Shown here in pieces: positions 33,775-46,069 of a DNA stretch of 64,000 nt. Below the pieces are notes generated by a model, which was given only the letters and a program-made list of their open reading frames with translations, had not been told where the DNA came from and made no database searches. The stretch comes from Allodiplogaster sudhausi. Lineage: Eukaryota; Nematoda; Chromadorea; Rhabditida; Diplogasteridae. The stretch spans positions 1,036,001-1,100,000 of the forward strand of contig CALZFC010000060.1 of NCBI GenBank assembly GCA_945643635.1. Reading direction: 5' to 3'. The translations under genes were made by a program, and so were the position numbers. Position 1 is the first letter of the stretch; the number at the start of each line of letters is the position of its first letter.

Positions 33775-36700
33775 CTAATCACTCTTTGCTTTTACTCTTC
33801 TCTGCAATAGTCGTAGCCCGGTTCGACAAAAAGAGCACACTACAAACAAAACGACAGCGACCACAAGAAATACGGCCAGGATAGCGGCAGCCACGACGTC
33901 CAGTGAGTAGTACTGCGCGGCGTTCAAGCCGCCGCCAAGTGGCCGCAAACTGAGCAATAAAGAGAGCGGCACATTATGCATTGAACAAGGAAGTGTTTGT
34001 TTTGAGTAAGAAAGAGGACCGTAAATTACGATTTTTCTAAATGCTATTCAGGTTAGAGGAAGTACATATTTCTTAATAATTAATGCAATAGAAACAAAAA
34101 AGAAAGGTTAACCTGTCGACAGGCCCGAACTCGGCGGCAAACTCGACGTGTCGCACGAGCAGATCGGCTGGCTGGTATGGACGCGCGCGCAGCATACGCG
34201 CGACGCGAGCGGACGCGTTGCGTATCCTTGCAATTATATATCGTCTTTTACAATAAGAGAAACTAGCAGTTGCCCAGGTTTTCAGCCAAGCTCCGCCCAA
34301 TTTACTGCCAACTTCCGCCACCTTTTCACTCCATCCAACCCTTCATCCTCGAGCAGCCTCTGGATTGCAAGGATGAGATCTGCCGTCTCGGCGAGCCGGA
34401 ACTTGCTGAAGGCGACGCCGACGCCCGCATGTGCCATCATGTCAGCGTTGCGGAGCTGGTCGCCAAAGATCGGGATGTAGAGACCTTGGCAAAAATTAAA
34501 TTCAAAACTTATTTTCCCGCCTTTTATTTTCAAATAATTAAAATATCCTTTATGGAAAAAGCTCGCGGCGTGCCTGGCACCCCACGCGCAGCTGCCTCCT
34601 GACACGACGCCATGCCGGCGTGCGAAACGAAGCCAACGACACGGTGATCGTCTGAAAATTCGGAAAATAAATATAAATATTTGGCACCGGGCCAAGAATT
34701 TAGAAAAAAACAATCAATTATGACGTTTTTTTTTACAACAAATATTTTTTTAATAATCCTACTTTTTTCATTTTATTGACATTATTATGTCAAGTTATTG
34801 AGCAAAATATTGTTTACTGAGCAGGTCATTCTGCGGCATCCAAGGCCGGAGCAGGACGTTCGGATGCGCGCCCGCCCACTCATCGCCATCGTCTCCCTCG
34901 TACTTCCAGATGAACGTGACGTCGGAAAAGTGGCCGAATGCCTAAATGAGTTGCGGCAAATTTCATCAAGTTTAATGGAAAGAAAAATCCATCATACTCT
35001 CGCACGGGATCTCAGTTGAAAACAACGGATGTTCGATGAAATAAAATTTATGTATTGTATGTACTACATACAGAAAGGTAATCACTCTCAACGGCATAGA
35101 CTACGGTAGAAGATACTACTGGATCCATCAATTTTGCATACCGTAGCCAGCGACCGTTTTATGTCCATTTTCATGTCGGCACTCTTGACGATTGTGCCAA
35201 AGGAGACGAGAACGGTGCGCGCGCGTAACTCGAGCACGCTCAGCCATTCCTATTTGCATGTGTGGTATGTACAATATTAAAAAAAAAGTATTCATTGTTA
35301 ATAATAAAGAAAATAAATTACCAATCAATCATGGAATTATAGAGGAACACTACGATGAAGGCGAATAAAAAAGAAGAGATAAAATAAAATTTAATTTAAA
35401 ACTAATTAAAAGTGCGACTTGACTGAGCGGCTGCGGCATCTTGACGCCAATGCCGCCAATCTCGACGACTTTCTTGAGGGTCGGGCGCGCAAAGTCGAGC
35501 AGTGGCTCCGAGTTGGCGAAGACGAATGCGGCACGCGCAGTTAGCTCCTAAGCAACTTGTTTTTTTTTTAAATTATTTATCTTTATCGATACCGATTTGA
35601 CATCACTTTCAGAGATATGATGAGAGCACAATACATGATCATGCAGTGTGTGAGATAAAAAAAGATAATGGAATTCCTGTTCTTCTTCTTCTTTTCAAAT
35701 TATTATTCCCAAGGACTAACAATAAGCTATTGGTATTAGGCAAATACTATGGCATTTCATATTAAGTGACATCAAAAATTTGTTATTCTATAGGAAATTA
35801 CATTTTATCACTATTATAATTGCTTACAAAGACATATATTTTTTAAAGTAATAATATGGTGAAATTAAAATGATTTTTTATACCTTGAAGCCAGGAAAGT
35901 CGTCACCGACGACGCGCCGTAAAAGCGCCTCGCACTCGGCAGCCGCGACGCGGAAAAAGTGAAGAGACGCGGCTGTCGCGGCGAAGCTGCGGGCGCGGCT
36001 GGTGAACGAAGAGGGGTCGACGGCAGGACAGGCTGTGGAGCCTGAAGAATGAGAGGCATAGAGAGGGAGAGAGGGAGAGAGAAAGCGAGAGCGCGACAGA
36101 GAGAAGAACTATGGAGAGAAAGAGAGTGTTAGAGAGATAGAGAGAGGCGAATACGTCTAAGAACGAGTTAAAAAAAGAACATATATAATTTGTGTGAAAA
36201 ATTAAAAGAGATGCGTTACCATCCGTCCGAAGAGAGCTAATTGTAAGAGACAATATAGAAAATGAAGACGATACGAACATGGCACAATACTCGGCAGCGT
36301 CGGCAATCCGATATCGACAGCGATGCTCTCGAAGAGTGTTGAAGACGCCACGATGATCGTTGCTTTCGGCGCCAGCAGATGACTTAGACCTTAAAAAAAC
36401 TATGTTTTGAATTCGCGCTCTTTCGTCTAACTCGAGAGAGCAGCATATCTTTTAGAGAGGCGAGACTAAAAAGATGAGAAAAATAAAATAAACAATACGG
36501 TTGAGTTTGAGCGTCTTTAAAGGAGCATAAAAGTCGGTTTTGAATTCGCGCCCTTTTGCCTGACTGTGAGGATCTCTAACCGATGCCGCAAAAGTCCATG
36601 TTTTCCGTGATGAACACGTCAAAGTGATCGTCGCGTAGCTGCTCAAGAAGCGCGCGCTCTTGCAACGTTCGCTCGCATTGGATGGCGAACATCTCGCTCA

Positions 36701-37526
36701 GAGTCTTCCAGAAGGAATTCTGGAAGAAAAAAAGTAAGGCACAAAAAAAGAAACATGTTAATTCTTCAGCTGCTTACAGAAACTTTGAGGACGAGTGGGC
36801 GGGGCTAACGAGATATGTGGTCGGGTGGGCGGAGCTTGCTGACCAAGAGCGTTTTCGCAAAGTTGCTGTCATCGTAGGCGAACCAGTCAATGTCGCCGTC
36901 GAGCGCGCCGAGCTTGATGGCGAGCGCTGCCGGCGCCGTCTCCACGGTGATGACGCGCGAGTGCGCGGTCGAAACGGCTACCCACGGAGAAATCACGGGC
37001 ATCAGGGTTGTCTGAAAATGGATGATGTTAACAGGGCAAGTTTACAAAGATGTCAAAGCGAAATTGCTAATAATTACTACTCCCTCTCCAAATCGGCAAC
37101 AATAACTCTTGCGGATCAAATAAGGAATCGAAGCAAATTATGTCGACTACTAGCTTGAGACAATGCAAAGAAATCACGGTGCACTCAAGTCTTACATAGA
37201 GTAATTAACATTAGCGCAAACGGAGAATATTTGAGAATAATATAGCATTCTAATGATAATGACAATACCTACAATTAGTATTATTGAATGAAAAAAATAG
37301 AAGTAAATAGACAAAAGAAACCAAAATCTTTTTAATAAAATGTTTAAAAAAAAATAATAATAAATTTGCTCACGACGTTATGGCCGGCGAGCGCGAGATG
37401 GTCAGCGATCGCGGCCATGAAGGAGGTGTGCGAGTGGGCACAACGGACGTTGTACACGAGGATTCGGTAGGGGAAGGAGGAGGAGAGCAGAAGGGCGAGG
37501 ACGAGCAGAGATGACGCACGAGGCAT
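33775..37526 (-). CDS. UDP-glucuronosyltransferase, intact
   Basis: Twelve exons keep phase and give 533 aa, the usual UGT length: 37374-37526, 36844-37011, 36581-36719, 36279-36389, 35884-36041, 35419-35547, 35142-35249, 34818-34941, 34574-34651, 34340-34484, 34113-34226, 33775-33949. Signal peptide from MPRASSLLVLALLLSS, then SHTSFMAAIADHLALAGHNV (acceptor-side N-terminal fold), NVLLRPWMPQNDLL, and the sugar-nucleotide signature VSHAGMASCQEAAARG followed by IPIFGDQLRNA. The C-terminal membrane anchor (AAAILAVFLVVAVVLFVV) is followed by a basic tail RRVKAKSD, as in ER-membrane UGTs. It transfers sugar from UDP-sugars to small lipophilic compounds (detoxification). The intron after exon 9 needs a GC donor (CCAG/GCACGC). 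No stop or frame break was found, unlike several neighbours. Confidence 0.95.
36040..36150. repeat. (GA)n tract in UGT intron
   Basis: Purine-rich GA run in the intron upstream of UGT exon 5; on the coding strand it forms a long CT tract ahead of the acceptor. Confidence 0.8.
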
Positions 37527-37529
37527 CAA

Positions 37530-38390
37530 GTCAGGCATCCAGTTTCCAAATATGTATGCTGAAACGATTTTCAAGTAGACATACATATACATTTATGACG
37601 GTGCAAACTATAAAACAACGGTCGTTTTCGACCCGTATTCACTCCATTGAATTGGATATACATATGTATAACAAGACGATCCACGACACAATGCATTTGT
37701 AGCGTTATATGCAACGAGTGTTTAAGACGATTTACAGTGCACAGGCAACACAAGGGGAAAATGTGCATTATAAAAGATATTGGACAAATTGCAATGTATA
37801 TGCATAAGACAACGATTAAAATTGCTGGCAAAGGAACTTCGCGGGACAACTAGCTGTGACACAGGCCCAGGTCGTGCTGATAAGCACGAGTATTGGGGAA
37901 TAAAGAGAGCGGGAGCGAGAGAGAGAGAGATCGGAAGGGAGAGAGAGACAGAGTGAAAGGGTGAAAGAAAGAATCAGCAAGAAACAACCGAAAGAAGAGC
38001 CACGGAGCAAGAGATAAACGAGAGAAAGTGAGTAAGAGGGACCATAATGGTTGCTTGCAACAAAAAGGAACAATTAAGAAGAGAAAACTGATTGTGAGAA
38101 AACCTGGAAGAGACGGTTTAAAGGAGAAAGATCTTATAGCGGATGTTCATAATCCGAACACAATTATCGTCCATTATGCACGTAGATATAATGTGATGAG
38201 TTAATAGAGTAGAGTTAGTAGAAGGTTCAGATTATTTCTCCAGTCTTATGTGAGCTTTAGCCCCATTGTTTGGTTGAATTCAAAATAATCCTGCAACGGA
38301 TGTTCTTCATCCGTGACAGTTGCAGATCTTTATGAGAGCAAATAAAGCACTGATTTCAGCGTTCGTGTGAATGTAATAAAATGGCTGTTG
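37530..38390. other. Upstream region of the UGT; no gene seen
   Basis: Contains a GA-rich tract at 37905-37980 and short ORFs without motifs. Confidence 0.4.
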
Positions 38391-38394
38391 ATTA

Positions 38395-38567
38395 CGCAGA
38401 GAGAGAGAGAGGAAGAGAGAAATGGGCAGACAGCCAGCCAGACAGTCAGACAACAGAGAGAGAGAGAGAGAGAGAGAGAGACTAAAAGAAACAGGCAGAC
38501 AGCCAAACAGGCAGACAGACAGCAGACAGCCAGACAGACAGCAGACAGCCAGCCAAACAGACAGTCA

Positions 38568-38608
<41 letters not shown>

Positions 38609-38748
38609 GAGAGAGAGGAAGAGAGAAATGGGCAGACAGCCTGCCAGACAGTCAGACAACATAGGAGAGAAATCGGCAGACAGCCAAACAGGCAGACAGA
38701 CAGCAGACAGCCAGACAGACAACCGACAGCCAGCCAGACAGTCAGACA

Positions 38749-38786
<38 letters not shown>

Positions 38787-38790
38787 TCAA
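38395..38790. repeat. Compound (GA)n / GACAGCCA tandem repeat
   Basis: Alternates pure GA blocks with CAGACAGCCAGCCAGACAGT-type blocks. The compound unit appears about three times, at roughly 38427, 38628 and 38700. Apparent ORFs in several frames are repeat artefacts. Confidence 0.85.
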
Positions 38791-38949
38791 AACCATGCAA
38801 AGGATTTGTAGAGGTACGGTTGTAAAGCCATATCCAACAAGGAAAATGGCGAATCTGAAGTGATCTTCTGGAGGATATTACGCAGATCAATTGTTTGCAC
38901 TAACATACTGTCGAACAGAAAAATGAAGTTCACCGTAATGTTTTATTTG

Positions 38950-39370
38950 TTAATTGAATATAAAACACTATACAAATGCATGAGATATTGATCATCGTTG
39001 CATTTTGCCATGCTCGCCATTCATTCTTCCTACTTTCTGCCGAGGCTGAGGTCGCCTCTCTCGAGTGGACTCTCTCCTTTTGTCTGCTTCTCTGGCCTCT
39101 CTTACTCTGCTCTCCTCTGTGCAGCTGTGATGCGGACTGTCGTTTCGGTTCGTTCAGAAGTCCGCTTCAATAACATCTACCAGAGAGACGTCAATCTACA
39201 AAGAAGATTAACTAATTCTCAACGTTAAAATGCATTATTCTAGATGAAAAATTTTCCCAGAATTAAATCCTTATAAGCTACATATAAAGCAATAAGTTAT
39301 TTTGGTAATTTGGTAATTTTTAGAATGAGCACTGCACTTTTCTCGAATATTCATGCCTATTTTCCTGGCA
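38950..39370. other. No gene seen
   Basis: Short ORFs only; no splice-consistent coding structure. Confidence 0.4.
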
Positions 39371-39394
39371 AAAGTCATCGTCATCGTTTCCGTG

Positions 39395-39455
39395 TTGAAA
39401 CTGCGGCATCAGCCACTTCGAGCGGAAGGAAGATTCCTTTCACCTTCCATTAATA
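39395..39455 (+). pseudogene. 3' remnant of a second mucin-like membrane gene
   Basis: Reads AASATSSGRKIPFTFH and stop, parallel to the last residues AAVISIGMKIYFTFY of the gene ending at 41632. Downstream DNA also matches: 39860-40060 parallels 41815-41970 (TTCCTTGGAACTG, GGCAAGTCAT, GGATCGAGTGGTCGTCT). A tandem duplication left a degenerate 3' end here. The hydrophobic segment is eroded. Confidence 0.55.
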
Positions 39456-40006
39456 TGAGACACGTCTCCCTTGATAAATGAGACCTTTTTTTTCTCCAGA
39501 CATTTCACATGTGTATTCTTACAATTTAGTGAAGCGACTTTAAGCAAATTGCATGGCTCATGTAAATAGACGTAAGCTGGGTATGTAATCGTAAGGTAAA
39601 AAAAAGATATGCTCCATGCATTCGAAAAAATGGATTCATAATAAACAATTAGGAACAGTATACAGAATAAACAATATTAGGAGTCTATGAAATGCTTTTT
39701 GTCCTTCACGTTCGGCAATGCACTCCGTTTTTATATTGAGTGGACTTGGTTCAAAAATGGATTCCTTTATGCATTTATGATGCTAAAATAGGGTCACGAA
39801 CTTTGGTACAAAAATAGGTGTCGACTTTTTCTAACTTTTGATTAGCAAAAAGATTTCTGAAGCGAACAAGAAGATTTGATATTTACGTGCATTAAACGTT
39901 GGTGTTATAAATTACCAAGTCCTATATTCTTCTTTGTCCTTTCTGTGCTCCTTGGAACTGCACGCGAGAAGTACAAGTTCGGCATCCAAGTGCAACCCTG
40001 GCACAC

Positions 40007-40014
40007 TATAAAAG
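40007..40014 (+). promoter_or_regulatory. TATA box candidate
   Basis: TATAAAAG about 240 bp upstream of the ATG of the mucin-like gene; an acceptor (TTAG at 40253-40256) immediately before the ATG implies a leader intron or trans-splicing between them. Confidence 0.45.
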
Positions 40015-40256
40015 CGAGCTGTTTGAAGGCAGGCAAGTCATCTCGTCTGGATCGAGTGGTCGTCTCTCTGCCTTCTCTGCCACTTTCCCACTGTCATCTC
40101 CGTCAGCTCTCTCTACATCGTTAATTTCTACTAATCACTCAATATTACTGGATACTTTGATTTTTTGAAACTAGGACGACATCATCGGATGAAGAGACTG
40201 AATATTTTTATATTTATATTTAAGTTTAAATAAATAAATAAATAAATAATCCTTAG

Positions 40257-41632
40257 ATGATGACAAGCGTTCTTCCTGCCATCTGCGCTGCCTTAGTTCT
40301 TAGTTACGCTATTTCCCAGGTATTACTCTACTCGTATGCTGCATTTTTCTCTCTATCTTTCCCATTTATGTTTAGCATAACATCTACAATTTAAAATTTT
40401 CTCTTTTTCTCTGTGACCGAAGAAGAAGAAGATGAATCTTTAAAATGGCCTATAACAATTTGTAAGGATTTTGTATGTGAAATTAATTTTAAATTTATTT
40501 CCATAAGTTACAGGTCGATACCATTTGCGTTCTAGAGGAACATAAACCCGAACACGTAGAGGGGTGATGAGAGAGCGCTGCCTTTTGCAATTGGGAGAGT
40601 GTGCTTTTGTAACCTTTTTAAATTACAAAAACAATATACCGTGGCAAGTGCTGCATAGAGGTGCAAATTCAATCATTGTTTATTTTACAATCATCGCTTC
40701 TAACATAAGCATCTTATTGTTAGTAGGCAACATTATTATCATCTCTCGCACAACATTCGGTTTTAAGTACAAAAAGATAAAAAGAAATTTTTAAAATTAA
40801 AATAAAATCTGGAAAAAAAATATAATTGGATATAAATGGTTAAGCATGCGTGGCTTCGATCTTTGTGACAAGATTAGCGTCTTATTTACCTTTGCATTTA
40901 TGAATATATTTCAGTCATATCCCGGTCCAGAAATTATCGACGTCTCCAGCGAACTCAGCGGTGACATCTACTTCCCAAGAAGCTACCCAAGAAGCTACCG
41001 AAGAAGCTACCCAAGAAGCTACCGAAGAAGCTACCCAAGAAACAACCCAGGAAGCGACACACACAACTTCCAAGTGAAGAGAAAACTTCGCGTTGCCTTT
41101 TGGAATTTTTTATGTTTTCATTACTTACCAGCTGCATTCTCTCACGAAAAGGGGTTTTCGTACTTGGAGTATCAAAAAAGGTCCACAGTCACACTGTATA
41201 TTAATTTATTGAGTTACATATATGCTCTTAAATGACGTGAAAAGGGATGAACGCTTCTTGCTACAGCTCGACGACTCCTCGTGAAGAACCGCCACTGAAG
41301 TCATCATTCGTCGAGATTACACCTTTGATGGTACGACTTGTATCTCGAAACGTCCATCCGTCTTGTTTAGAAAATTTTTATTCTGTTTAAAACATATTCA
41401 TATTTTAAAGATTTTTTTTTATTAATCTAGCATACATATATCAAAACCAATTTCTTTAATTAATTTGGATTCAAAAGAAATTTCCCATATGGTTAATCTA
41501 AGAATTAAAATTATTTTTCCTTCTAATATATTTGTTTTCTAGACAAACATTATCCTCTACGGTTCTGTGTCGCTGGCGATGACTGCGGCAGTCATTTCGA
41601 TTGGAATGAAGATTTACTTCACCTTCTATTAA
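40257..41632 (+). CDS. Small mucin-like type I membrane protein, 131 aa
   Basis: Five exons keep phase: 40257-40319, 40536-40555, 40915-41073, 41267-41330, 41543-41632. Signal peptide MMTSVLPAICAALVLSYAISQ; then Ser/Thr-rich text; a tandem EATQEATE array coded by a ~15-bp repeat; then STTPREEPP, a C-terminal membrane segment (LYGSVSLAMTAAVISI) and a short tail ending IYFTFY. It is likely an O-glycosylated surface protein. The 20-bp exon 2 depends on the acceptor TTCTAG at 40535; using the earlier CAG at 40513 does not fit the later phase. The repeat exon is also open in another frame (PRSYRRSY), so the frame choice rests on phase to exons 4 and 5. Acceptor lies directly before the ATG. Confidence 0.6.
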
Positions 41633-41639
41633 TGAGAGG

Positions 41640-42110
41640 CACTTATGCCTTGATAAATGAGAGTTTTCTAACAGTTTCGCACGCAATGAATTTTTGTTAT
41701 TTTGCAATTCGGAAATTGCTTTTTAATTTGCAATTTCAGATAAAAAATGCATATCGTTGATAAGTTCAAGTGCAGACTTTTGGTACAATAAAGTATACCT
41801 TTTATGGATTGATATGAAGATTTGCAGTTTAAGTCCATTAAACGCCGCGTGAATGTATTTACCTATTATGTGTTCCTTGGAACTGAACGAGAGCATTGCC
41901 AATCCGGAGCATTGCTTTTGGAAGGTGGCAAGTCATTTCGTCTTGATCGAGTGGTCGTCTTTCTGTCTTTGATTTGATCGATGTCTATATTTTCTTCATT
42001 CAAATAGACTTTAAAATTATTCAAAAACGAATACAAACAACTTTTAAGTCATCAAATGTATACACATGAATTTTGTTCTTTACAATATATTCTAGTATTT
42101 TTTTCTATAT
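41640..42110. other. Duplicated 3' flank, no gene seen
   Basis: 41815-41975 is the second copy of the 39860-40070 region, without an obvious TATA box or gene after it. Confidence 0.45.
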
Positions 42111-42119
42111 ACATTAATA

Positions 42120-44645
42120 TTAACGTGAAAATACAACAAATCGAGATAGTAATGATGGCATCGCAGAGATTGCGTGCCCTAGAGAGTGCGTAGAGAGATC
42201 GTGGCCGGGCCCACGGCGCCTTCTTTTACTTTCATTGACGTACTCTGAAGCAGTTGGAGCATGAAATAGAACGATGTAAATTGATGGCGTTCTTTGTATA
42301 TCGAACAAAAGTAATATGAATTGAGTGAATGCACCCACCGCAAAAGGAAGAGATGTTTTAATATTGCGGCGCACCGTTTTGTTCAGTAGTACGTAAATAA
42401 ATGCAGGAAAAGCTGAAATTGAAAGCCTGTCATTCATAGACTATTGACCGTATAAATTCTTCTCTTTTACATTTTTCATTGCCACGTTCACTCAGACAAT
42501 GTAAGAACCAAGTGTTTTATGGCTCAAAGCATCTCACCGTGCCCAAGCTCCCAGAAGAACTGCGCAGCGATGATTAGTTGCGGGGTCGCAGGGAAGAAGT
42601 TCATGTAGACATAGATCAGAGCAGCCAAGAGATTTGTCGTGCAGATTAGGGATGTTTGAATGAAGAACTGGAAATGAAGCGTTTCCGGAAAATGGAAGTA
42701 GCATTCGTAAGTATAAACATTGTCTGGCAGACAAAGTATGTATTCAAAACAATTTCCTCTTTTGAACAAACATTTTGCGTAGTGGCGTGCGTACCGCGTG
42801 AATTTTTTGCTGCACCCGTGCTGAAGAGAGGGATTGGTAAAAAAAAGCCATTTATGAAGGTCGTATATGGGAAGTGATACTTCCAAATTATTATATATAT
42901 ACCGTGTTGTTGTGTGATTTACTCTCGTATATTTATTCACATGCCTTTCAGTATATCTTCCTTTGGAATGGGCTAAAAACGTGACCTAACCGTTGTTGGC
43001 ACAGCAAGACGCCGATGGCGATGTAGAGACCGCAGATGGTGAGCACGAGCCCCAAGTTGTTCACCAGATGCGAAAAGTTCTCATACTGAAGATCAGGAAC
43101 GTGAAGATCGATTAGAACGATGTATCAGTCAATTACTACCTCGACTGCTCGATATCGATAAAAGTAATTTGAGGTACATTACGAATTTGTGATGGATTGC
43201 AATTGTCTGCTCCTTTTTGATTGAATAATTGCAACGGATTTCAAAATTGCTTTGAAAAATTGGTTTCTCCTAAAGAGATATTCTAGAAATCTATCGTCAC
43301 CTCGATGCCGTCTTCAGAATCTTGGATGAATGGGTCGAAGAACCAAGCGCCATGTGCAGAGTTGAAGAGGGGCGGAGGAGTGAAGAAGCTGAACTTATTG
43401 AGGGAGTCAGGTCATTCGGTTGCGTCGCGTTCATGTTTGATACTTGCATTATATATTCAAAAGCGATGGACAAAAAAAATAAACTGGGATGACCCAAAAT
43501 AGATGCCGTAGGCAGCGGGCACGAGAAGGATTAGCCAGGCGCGATTGCCCTTCAATGGATTAAAAACGTTAGCACACTTACTTTTGATATTGCAATAGCT
43601 GAGAACCAACTAAAAGGTTTAAAGTAATTAAAAAGACATATTAATTTCACCTTGAGGAGCGTCGTATTTCTACTTGTTAGAGAGAATAGACGGTTGAGAG
43701 CGAGAAGGAGGCAAGTCATGCACGAACCGCACCACAAGACTCAAGAAAACAAATCTTTGCAATTAAAGTGTCCTCCGAAGGAGCGAATGCATATTTTGTG
43801 GTTGTAGCATCGAGAACATTGATTTTAAGATAATACATGAGCGACTTTGAGACCTTGAGCGAGTACTCCGACGGCGTAGTTCATGAGAGGATTCGAGCAG
43901 AAAACATCTCCGTGCATCTGCAGTAGGCCCGTTCCAATGGCACAGACGCACACCTCCAACGAGTCTGCGATGGCGAGCGCGAACATTAGCTCAAGTATTC
44001 ACAGGGATAAGCATTCAATTATTCGAGCATAAGTACATTTGATATAGAAGAGGGTGATCACTGAAAATGTATTATTTGAGATTTCAAATTCCAGCGCATC
44101 ATATGTACGAATGTACCTGCTATTTTCATGGGTTTGTCGACATGTGAAATAGCAAGCGAGGATGGGAGAGTGCCCACTCACGGGGTCAACGACGCAATTC
44201 GAACATGCATAGTTTTTAATGGTCGCCCTTCTTTAAGAGGACATTTCTGGATGCTATGTGGTGGAGGTTGCAATAGAAAGACCTTGTAGCAGGTGTTGGT
44301 CTTTGTTTGAATGTAGAGAGCCGGCAGACAGAAGAGATAGAGACAGAGAGCGACCACTCCGATGGTAACACTCGCGAGGCCCAAGGGAAAGTCTGGCCGG
44401 CCGTGCAGCTCGCGCCATTTCGCACCAGGCTCGGCCACCACGCTAGTCAATATAATTATATTGACTAATTAATTAAATAATTCATTAATTAAAATGCACT
44501 CTTTATAAGCAAGGTAACTAATTGTTTTTTTCTTTCTAAATTCATTACATATATTTTCATCGACCAACGACAAGGCTTACCTGCAGTTATAGAATCGGCT
44601 GGTTGCAACGCTCCAAAATGGTTGAACTTGCCCAATGCGCACCAT
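42120..44645 (-). CDS. SRT-class serpentine chemoreceptor
   Basis: Exons: 44581-44645, 44283-44442, 43854-43989, 43651-43739, 43494-43549, 43301-43388, 42986-43085, 42538-42667, then from about 42420 to the 3' end. Features of nematode SRT receptors: RFYNC ahead of a KWRELHGRPDFPLGL segment, TM1, TCYK, LMFALAIADS, CSNPL, LLLALNR at the TM3 end, GAWFFDP, then FFWELGHG and AFIYVLLNKTVRR at TM6-TM7. It would be a seven-helix G-protein-coupled receptor in sensory neuron cilia, ligand unknown. Exons 1-7 and 8-9 are each in phase, but the join between exons 7 and 8 is off by one base, so either I misplaced a splice site or there is a frame lesion. The 3' end is uncertain (stop or further intron after TSLPFA). 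An acceptor precedes the ATG. Confidence 0.75.
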
Positions 44646-44659
44646 GCTGCACACAGTCC

Positions 44660-46060
44660 TGAAGGAAACAGCAAATGAGCTTATTAAATATCTTCAAGAG
44701 CCAACAGACATTTCCTCCTTTCCCTGCACGCCACGCCCAATTCTCTGGAAATGAGCAAACAATATACAAGGATTGCATAAACAGCTCACTCTTTACCATA
44801 GCAAACTACATAGTAAGAGAAGCAAATATCCTTCACGATGCTTGGAGTTTGGAGTCCATACTAATAAATTCAATTTGTAACGAGTTGGATGATTAATTGA
44901 ACAAGTGAAGAAGGAAGAAAGGTTGTATATATGTTGCAGTTATCACGTTACTCGTAATGAGTACGAATGTTATGGCTAGTTCCGGCAGTCACGTCGTTCC
45001 TCCGTAATCTTTGTTTGAGTCCATGCACCCTCTCAGTTATTGTTCTTGTTTTACGCCTTTATTTGTTTGAGTGTCCATCCACCCGTACGTACGAACAATG
45101 ATACGGAAAGAACGTTATTACATCTGAAGCACGACATACGCGATGCGCACTAAAACACAGGGGGATGAGACAGAAAAGAAGGTTGTATGATATCATGAGC
45201 GCCTGTTGGACATTTGCATGAGTAACTTCATTCACATGAACAACGCACTAAAGGCATATTGCCCTTTTTCGGTCTATGAAAAAGAGAAATATGTATCTAT
45301 TCATAGGTAATAGGAATGCGCGTTGATTCTCTTACGATTAGAATAAAGCCATACGGCTCACGACTACGTTTTGATCCATTTGAACGAGAAAAATGAATAG
45401 ACGTCAATTGGACGTCGGAATTGCCGAAGAGAAGCAAGGTACATTGGATACTGTCCCGCTCAACATTATGGGTTCTGACAAAAACACGACCAGGCCTAGT
45501 GTTAAATGCAGATAAAAATAGCACATTAAATGTAAATGCGTATATTATGAGATCATTTATGCATTTTTTTTTGAAATTTGCTGTCAGTGAGTTATTCCAG
45601 TTTACATTACTTATTATTAATATAATAATTAACCCTATAATGTTGAGCGGGACTGTACACACGATCCACTTGTCATCTCATGCAATTTGAATGAGGCAAT
45701 TGAGAATGGCAGTATATATTTATATTTACTGCAAGGGTATAGTACATTATGAAAAACATGTACTAAATCTATCCGTGAACTTGATTGAGAAGAAAAAGAA
45801 AGTTATTACTAGCTAAAATATTTAGATCGCGACAAAATCTCATTATATTGGGGGCACCAAAGATTCAATCATGCTTCAATTCTGTCGTCTACTCCAGCTC
45901 ATTTTCACAACACTCACATTCCTTCTCGCTATCTCTCCCTTTATTCCTTCAGACTCTCAATGACGGTAGCAACGCAGCCAAAATATATTAATGTTAATAA
46001 TATTGTGTAGGCCGCAAAATTTTTATTAATTAAGCGTTATTCTTCTCTTGACGTTGTCTT
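44660..46060. other. Spacer with a MITE-like insertion, no gene seen
   Basis: Between the two receptor genes; apart from the 45.45-45.66 kb inverted-repeat element nothing is recognisable. Confidence 0.45.
45446..45658. mobile_element. MITE, ~213 bp with ~27-bp terminal inverted repeats
   Basis: Left end TACTGTCCCGCTCAACATTA and right end TAATGTTGAGCGGGACTGTA are complementary, and the match extends to about 27 bp with one mismatch. The interior is AT-rich and non-coding. The outer TA at each end could be a Tc1/mariner-type target duplication. Confidence 0.75.
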
Positions 46061-46069
46061 ACAATTGGC

